DNA from: Bacteroidota bacterium
Lineage (GTDB): Bacteria; Bacteroidota; JABWAT01
Direction of reading: 5' to 3'
Length of the DNA stretch: 64,000 bases
NCBI GenBank assembly: GCA_020161835.1
Contig: JAIUNL010000020.1
Location: 20,295-84,294 of the forward strand
Shown here: positions 59,823-64,000 of the stretch, piece by piece
Layout of the letters: the number at the start of each line of letters is the position of its first letter
Numbering within the stretch: position 1 is the stretch's first letter
Notes under the pieces: generated by a model
What the model saw: the letters and a program-made list of their open reading frames with translations, nothing else
Databases searched by the model: none
Told to the model about the DNA's origin: nothing
Made by a program: the position numbers and the translations under genes

Positions 59823-59862
59823 ATCTGCCCTTCCGGAGGTAGTGACTCCGGGAGGGGTTTTT
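59823..59862 (+). terminator. Hairpin with T-run on the plus strand between the 59,869 gene and MuB
   Basis: CTGCCCTTCCGGAG and CTCCGGGAGGGG arms are followed by TTTTTAT on +. Like the hairpin at 57,199, its T-run is on the strand opposite to the early operon. Confidence 0.5.
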
Positions 59863-59868
59863 ATTGAA

Positions 59869-60318
59869 TCAAATGCTAATATTCAAAAGTTTTACATTTG
59901 CCTTTATCAGTTCATCAATGTTATTTATATCCTCGATTTCAGAATCAAAAAGTGGATAAATCTGTATCCCATTATTTACCCTAAGTGCCAAATCAATTCT
60001 ATTTTTAGCATCTCCAATGAATGCACTTATACCCACAATAACGTTAGGATCAACAACAGCCATTGTCCCCGCAGATACAAACCCAACATTAAGTAAATGT
60101 ATTCTCAACTTACTGAATATTGGTTCTAAGTTTTCATAATCACCAACCAGTAGGATTTTTTTAGAAGAATCGTTTACTCCTTCATTTTTGAAAACAATTT
60201 CCATTACGGAAACTTGTTTGTCTTTATGCCCATCTTCTTGATAAAGAAGAACTACTGCAACTGCGGACGGGTCAATCGCTAATCTGGAGTTTTCATCTTT
60301 TCTGTTTTTGTTTTCCAT
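59869..60318 (-). CDS. Hypothetical protein between transposase A and B genes
   Basis: 149 residues, soluble alpha/beta, with VAVVLLYQEDGHKDKQVSVMEIVFKNEG and ILLVGDYENLEPIFSKL. It interrupts the usual adjacent A-B order. The base composition is more AT-rich than the flanking genes. No family recognised, so it may be a later insertion (moron-like). Confidence 0.58.
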   Translation of the reverse strand: MENKNRKDENSRLAIDPSAVAVVLLYQEDGHKDKQVSVMEIVFKNEGVNDSSKKILLVGDYENLEPIFSKLRIHLLNVGFVSAGTMAVVDPNVIVGISAFIGDAKNRIDLALRVNNGIQIYPLFDSEIEDINNIDELIKANVKLLNISI

Positions 60319-60341
60319 TTGGCTGTCTCTTATTGGTTGTT

Positions 60342-62468
60342 TTATTCTCTGTTTCTTTTTCGTTCCATCATGCGTTCGTAGTCTGCTTTTTCTTCGGGTG
60401 AACCATATAATTTCTGTTTAACCGGTGGCTCTTTAATGAGCGCCCCGATGTCATCAGTTCCGGTTTTTTTGTGTTTTCTAACATCACTTGAAATCCGGTC
60501 AAATTCGGTTTGTTGATAGATTACATTCGGGTTTGCTTCAGCATAAACCGGTTTTCTGGCATCAATTGCAGCCTGATGAAATCTAACCAGATCCTCAGGG
60601 TCAACCCGTTCTTTGGGTATTTCACTGCGAACCTCTTTGAGTTCCCGTGCTTTTGCTTTCTGGTAATCTCCAATATCCTTGCGCCCAATTTCATCTTTCG
60701 CCATGCCCGGCGCGGCGTTAAAAAGTGAAGACTCGCAAATAAAGGTGTCAGTTTCGGCATCAAAAACGTAAGCAATTCGCCAGTTTCTCGGGTCGCGGCG
60801 CAGGTAAACTTTTTCATCCCGTTTCATGCCGGCCATGAATTCTTCATTGTAATAAAATGCACCGGTTAACCCATCCTCAACGCCATTTCGTTGAACTGTA
60901 ACAGGCTTTGTAGTTCGCATATAAAGGAATCTCATTGAGTCTTCACTTACCATGCGTTTCTGACTGAAATTTTCGGCCCATACCTGATTTGGTGTTTTTC
61001 CTGCTAACTTTCCTGAGGCCCTTACGGTATCATCAATCTGAGAAATGGTTTGCATTAAAAGAGTTTCAAACTGGCTGAAAGGAAGTAAGTTTTCTGGCGA
61101 CTTAGATGCAATTTTTTTTGTTTCATCTGGCCGGGTTGAGTGGTTTTTACCTGTATACCCTTTGAGAAACTTTTCAAAGGTTTGAATAGTCCCTCTGAAA
61201 TATTGTTCAATCACTTTAGCCTGGCTGTTTTTTGGAATAGCAAAAACAGGATGTACATTAATCATGCTTAAAAGTGTTGTTGCCTTAACCTCATCTTCCT
61301 TCTCAATTACCTGAATGAATTTTTTCTTCTGTGGCTGGCCGGCGAAATCATTACATTTATATTCACGGCCGTTATCCATATACAGATAATCTGGTAACCC
61401 GTGCTCTTTTACACCCCAGGCAAAAGAAAGAAATACGTGGTCTGCATTCGGTGCTTCTTCATGAAGAAAACAGGACATCATTTTCTGTGAACGCATATCA
61501 ATCCAGGCTGTTAACCAGGGTCTGAATGGTTTCATTTTCGTTTTAATTTCAGAGTTTTTGGGAGTATAAATCTGAAGATCATGAATCTTCGTTTTTTTAC
61601 CCTCATTATCTGTAACCCAGGTAACACCCTTTTCATCAAGAACAACCAAAACATCAAGCTGCCGGTGATCACCAACCCAAACTTCCCCTGCCCTCATATC
61701 CTCATAATTTCTGTCTATAAAGAGCGGATATTTTCTGCGCCAGACTTCATAACCCTCACGGGCAAGACACTGTGCAGACTGGCTTACTCTTTTATCGATC
61801 AGGCGGAGAAAACTACTTTCTGAAGGGAAGTCTTCCTGGTTTTCAGGTTTATGCATAAGTAACCAGTATCCAAAGGCCTTTGTGTGACACTGTTTCGCTG
61901 ATGGTTGCCCACCGGTGAGCCAAAGTCTTGCAAAAAAATCATAGACATCTTCTTGAATTTTTGTTTGTCCTTTTTTCTTCCCATGCTCATAATAAAGAGC
62001 CTCATTTCCATATTTCTCAAATGCTGCTCGTTTTTTATACAATGTTTTAAGATTAATTGGCTTTTTACCGGGATGCTCAGCGTTCCATTTCTTTAAAAAC
62101 TGATCAAGTTCACGGCCATGATAACCTTCTGAAGCAATCAAAACCGGCTTATATTTATCGATGCCGGCACGGTTAAAATTTGGAGTTTTTATATAGCGGT
62201 TCATGTCTGCCTCAATGTCAGACTTAGCCTTTTTTGGTACCAGATCCGGATGTGATTTGAAGTATTTTTCACGCGCTTCAATCGGTATTTTTGGGTCAGA
62301 AATATGGACTAAAGGACGCTTTCCACCATTGCCACCACGACCAGATTTAACATAGGTTATAGTCTCTAATTCCTTCCTAAAGACTTTCACCTTTATATTA
62401 GCCAATGACCACCCAGTGATGTAACTCAATTCTTCGTAAGTTAGAAAACCAGATTGTTTATCAAGCAT
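60342..62468 (-). CDS. MuA-like DDE transposase
   Basis: The start at 62,468 (MLDKQSGFLTYEELSY) gives 708 residues; upstream in-frame ATGs run into the Ner stop region. The protein begins with a winged-helix-type DNA-binding part, then the RNase H-like core with Asp267 (VWVGDHRQLD), Asp365 (LYMDNGREY), Glu421 (AKVIEQYF). The last two are 56 residues apart, as in Mu (336 and 392). C-terminal parts follow that in Mu bind MuB and ClpX. It cuts and joins phage ends to target DNA for both integration and replication. Confidence 0.94.
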   Translation of the reverse strand: MLDKQSGFLTYEELSYITGWSLANIKVKVFRKELETITYVKSGRGGNGGKRPLVHISDPKIPIEAREKYFKSHPDLVPKKAKSDIEADMNRYIKTPNFNRAGIDKYKPVLIASEGYHGRELDQFLKKWNAEHPGKKPINLKTLYKKRAAFEKYGNEALYYEHGKKKGQTKIQEDVYDFFARLWLTGGQPSAKQCHTKAFGYWLLMHKPENQEDFPSESSFLRLIDKRVSQSAQCLAREGYEVWRRKYPLFIDRNYEDMRAGEVWVGDHRQLDVLVVLDEKGVTWVTDNEGKKTKIHDLQIYTPKNSEIKTKMKPFRPWLTAWIDMRSQKMMSCFLHEEAPNADHVFLSFAWGVKEHGLPDYLYMDNGREYKCNDFAGQPQKKKFIQVIEKEDEVKATTLLSMINVHPVFAIPKNSQAKVIEQYFRGTIQTFEKFLKGYTGKNHSTRPDETKKIASKSPENLLPFSQFETLLMQTISQIDDTVRASGKLAGKTPNQVWAENFSQKRMVSEDSMRFLYMRTTKPVTVQRNGVEDGLTGAFYYNEEFMAGMKRDEKVYLRRDPRNWRIAYVFDAETDTFICESSLFNAAPGMAKDEIGRKDIGDYQKAKARELKEVRSEIPKERVDPEDLVRFHQAAIDARKPVYAEANPNVIYQQTEFDRISSDVRKHKKTGTDDIGALIKEPPVKQKLYGSPEEKADYERMMERKRNRE

Positions 62469-62565
62469 AATTAAACCATTGACCATTAATAAAATAAATA
62501 CGTGTAACCCAATAATATTTTTGTAACCCAATACTGTAACCCAAACAATGGTATTGGGTTACAGT

Positions 62566-62787
62566 TTATCCAACCTTTTTTGCAGGAATCTTTGATTCAT
62601 AATCTTCAACATATCTCAAAATCTTAGGGAATGTAATCTTTGATTTTCCTCGACCGGTAACAATTCTAAAAAAAGCGCCCTGGGAAATTCCAATAGACCT
62701 AGCCAATCCACTTGGGGTGGTATCATTGGCAGCACATGCAATTTTTACCCGTCTGTAAAAACTAGCTGACCCCGTTGTTATTGACAT
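62566..62787 (-). CDS. Ner/Cro-like early regulator
   Basis: 73 residues with a helix-turn-helix (TTPSGLARSIGISQGAFFRIVTGRGKSKI) and a basic tail. It is the first gene of the lytic operon, divergent from the repressor. In Mu, Ner represses both the early and repressor promoters after induction. Its start codon lies inside a 12-bp operator arm that is mirrored at the repressor start. Confidence 0.78.
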   Translation of the reverse strand: MSITTGSASFYRRVKIACAANDTTPSGLARSIGISQGAFFRIVTGRGKSKITFPKILRYVEDYESKIPAKKVG

Positions 62788-62874
62788 TTGTGTGTACCGT
62801 TCTTAATTTGTTCGTGTATTTAATACGAATATGCACACGCTTGTATAGATTGTCAAGATATTTACACACAAATG
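62785..62874. promoter_or_regulatory. Lysis-lysogeny operator and divergent promoters
   Basis: CATTTGTGTGTA (62,785-62,796) and TACACACAAATG (62,863-62,874) form a perfect 12-bp inverted pair that includes both start codons. A further dyad CGTGT...ACACG lies at 62,813-62,839. For the minus direction there is TTGACA (62,856-62,851) with a weak -10 such as CATATT 17 bases on. The repressor promoter is less clear. Confidence 0.65.
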
Positions 62875-63771
62875 GCGAAAATTAATATAAATATCCACGA
62901 TCGTGTTGAATTAATGCGTTCTGAACGGGGTTTTTCGAAGGGAGACCTATCCGAACGACTAGGTATTCATTATAATACCTATTTAAATTACTCCACAGGT
63001 CAGCGTGATATTCCTGCAAAACTGCTCATTCCATTAGCTGAAATATTAGAAGTTTCTGTTGAATGGCTAGTTACGGGAAATTTAATTGAGCAGAAACCGA
63101 CTCACATATTCGAAGTTTCTCAACATGTACAGGATTCCGTCACCCCCTACGTTGTAACGGTAGACCAGGCTGGTAGAGATAATGTGGTGTTGGTAGATGC
63201 AAAGGCAGCGGCAGGGTATTTAAGCGGGTACGGAGATTCGGTTTACTTTACCAGGCTACCCTCATTCCGGCTTCCAATGCTTAATGGCGGGTTATATAGA
63301 ATGTTTGAGGTGTCGGGTGAGTCAATGTGGCCAAACCTCACTTCAGGAGATTATGTAGTAGCAGAGTTTGTCGAAAACTGGCAGGAAATGCCAACCCGGC
63401 AGGTTTATGTGGTTATTTGCATCGAACAGGGTATAATAGTAAAGCGGGTTTCGAATCTTATCAGAGATGTAGGAAAGATCCTTTGTCAGTCAGATAACCC
63501 AGATAAAGAGAATTATAAGCCAATAGAGCTTCTTTTGCCCGGAATCAAAGAAATCTGGCGGGTCCGGTATAAAATCAGTGCCAGTATGGATCTGCAGACC
63601 ACTTATACGGCAGAACTTGCAAGTGCGCTGTCTGAATACCATCGTCTTAAGATGGTTAATATAGATAACACTGCCTTTGCTACCCAACTTGGTGTTTTAA
63701 AAGATGAGTTAAGTGTGCTTAAATCAGACTTAAATGAGACAAAAGAAGAGATCAAAAAATTCTCAAACTAA
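62872..63771 (+). CDS. S24-type phage repressor
   Basis: The 299-residue protein has an N-terminal helix-turn-helix (FSKGDLSERLGIHYNTYLNYSTG) and a LexA/CI-like peptidase with Ser151 in SGESMWPN and Lys191 in IVKRV. A likely cleavage site is Ala114-Gly115 (KAAAGY). A C-terminal coiled coil (about 240-299) is an addition. It should repress the early operon and be cleaved after RecA-type DNA-damage signals. This differs from Mu c, which is not cleaved this way. The last codons (KFSN and stop) lie inside transposase-binding site L3. Confidence 0.9.
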   Translation: MAKININIHDRVELMRSERGFSKGDLSERLGIHYNTYLNYSTGQRDIPAKLLIPLAEILEVSVEWLVTGNLIEQKPTHIFEVSQHVQDSVTPYVVTVDQAGRDNVVLVDAKAAAGYLSGYGDSVYFTRLPSFRLPMLNGGLYRMFEVSGESMWPNLTSGDYVVAEFVENWQEMPTRQVYVVICIEQGIIVKRVSNLIRDVGKILCQSDNPDKENYKPIELLLPGIKEIWRVRYKISASMDLQTTYTAELASALSEYHRLKMVNIDNTAFATQLGVLKDELSVLKSDLNETKEEIKKFSN

Positions 63772-63904
63772 ATGCATTATTGGGTAATTACTGGCAATTC
63801 TGTGTAAAAATTCTCAAACCGTTTCCCGGCAAAAAAAATCCGCCGAAATCATAACAAAATAAGCACTTACGTCTTGTCTTTTTCATCATTCTCAATTCTC
63901 AAAT
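63755..63904. repeat. Transposase-binding sites at the phage left end (L1, L2, L3)
   Basis: AAAAATTCTCAAAC occurs at 63,755-63,768 and 63,806-63,819, and a partial copy CAATTCTCAAAT at 63,893-63,904. Spacings (51 and 87 bp) resemble the L3-L2 and L2-L1 spacing of Mu, with L1 nearest the end. The first copy extends to a perfect 24-bp inverted match with 26,915-26,938. Confidence 0.78.
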
Positions 63905-63921
63905 TACCTGACTAATTATAA

Positions 63922-64000
63922 TTCCAATCCGATAAATATTTTCATTTCGTCTGCTTTAGCTGACGGATTTCAGATTTATGGAAAACAAATTGAGTTTTAA
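63922..64000. other. Probable host flank right of the prophage
   Basis: The last 79 bases are AT-rich with no gene. They do not continue the 112-bp tandem repeat found on the left flank, so the repeat ended near the insertion site or was altered. Confidence 0.4.

Larger units (their letters stand above)
26887..63921. mobile_element. Mu-type transposable prophage, about 37.0 kb
   Basis: The element carries repressor, Ner, MuA-type transposase, MuB-type ATPase, Gam, GemA, Mor, Mu-type head genes (gp27-31, protease, capsid, gp36, gp37), tape measure and tail-tip genes. Its right end in phage terms is at about 26,887-26,892, and its left end at about 63,913-63,921. Both ends have arrays of a TTTGAGAATT-containing repeat pointing inward. 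An 8-base direct repeat AATTATAA is found at 26,884-26,891 and 63,914-63,921 and may include the target duplication. Size matches Mu (36.7 kb). All expected modules are present, so it may be functional. Confidence 0.93.

Noticed and set aside
27026..63771. Anti-phage defence island or restriction-modification genes inside the prophage
   Set aside because: I looked among the small unassigned genes at 52,358-54,759 and 47,785-49,212 for methylase, nuclease, helicase or TIR/Sir2-type motifs and saw none.
26884..63921. AATTATAA as a proven 8-bp target duplication
   Set aside because: Mu-type phages make 5-bp duplications, and the sequence is AT-rich, so part of the match is probably chance. The exact ends cannot be fixed without an empty site.

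Overview
The window has two parts: about 26.9 kb of bacterial chromosome, then a nearly complete Mu-type transposable prophage of about 37.0 kb (roughly 26,887 to 63,921) that fills the rest except a short right flank. The host looks like a member of the FCB group (Bacteroidota, Ignavibacteriota and relatives). Its promoters show the TAnnTTTG-type -7 element after a TTG-type upstream box (for example before rnpB, tRNA-Leu and the GH13 gene). Its gene set also fits: DUF3857/transglutaminase lipoprotein, repeated TolC-MacA-MacB style export clusters, MeaB, and YqfO-type NIF3. Genus cannot be read from this sequence.

Host layout: 1-430 is the end of an RND pump gene. 496-2502 is a transglutaminase lipoprotein. 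2756-8625 is a TolC / membrane-fusion / ABC ATPase / two-permease operon. 8893-10185 is citrate synthase. 10368-10476 is a predicted small RNA, followed by tRNA-Leu(CAG), a NIF3 protein, a zinc-ribbon coiled-coil protein and the RNase P RNA (13,056-13,440). 14260-18991 holds a flavin-reductase-like protein and a second export cluster with no ATPase. Then come a 1,218-residue GH13 enzyme, MeaB, MsrB, an SDR and an F420-dependent-oxidoreductase-like protein. Host intergenic regions hold palindromic repeats and a 112-bp tandem repeat next to the prophage.

Prophage layout, in the phage's own direction (right to left in this window): an S24-type repressor reads outward on + at the phage left end. 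Facing it on - are a Ner/Cro-like regulator, the MuA-type DDE transposase, a MuB-type ATPase, Gam, small early proteins, a radical-SAM protein, a GemA-like protein and a Mor-like activator. A stretch of unassigned small genes follows, then two copies of a cassette made of a structured leader, a Bro-N antirepressor and a small partner. The packaging and head-assembly block (terminase small and large, portal, gpF, gpG) lies on the + strand, opposite to everything around it. From 40,733 leftward on - come protease/scaffold, major capsid, head completion proteins, a lysis cassette (u-spanin, holin, endolysin), a tail-tube candidate, a set of adhesin-like proteins, a tail chaperone with a -1 frameshift, tape measure and a tail-tip protein. 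No sheath or baseplate set is seen, so a siphovirus-like particle of the B3/D3112 kind is more likely than a Mu-like myovirus.

The most interesting observations are: (1) two antirepressor genes, each behind a promoter of the same type and each with a leader whose two pairs of complementary segments interleave in the same order but with unrelated sequences, resembling the C4 antisense RNA control of phage P1/P7; (2) phage ends with Mu-like arrays of transposase-binding repeats, one of which encodes the last residues of the repressor; (3) the inverted packaging block; (4) the slippery site in the tail chaperone gene; and (5) a compact radical-SAM protein inside the early operon.
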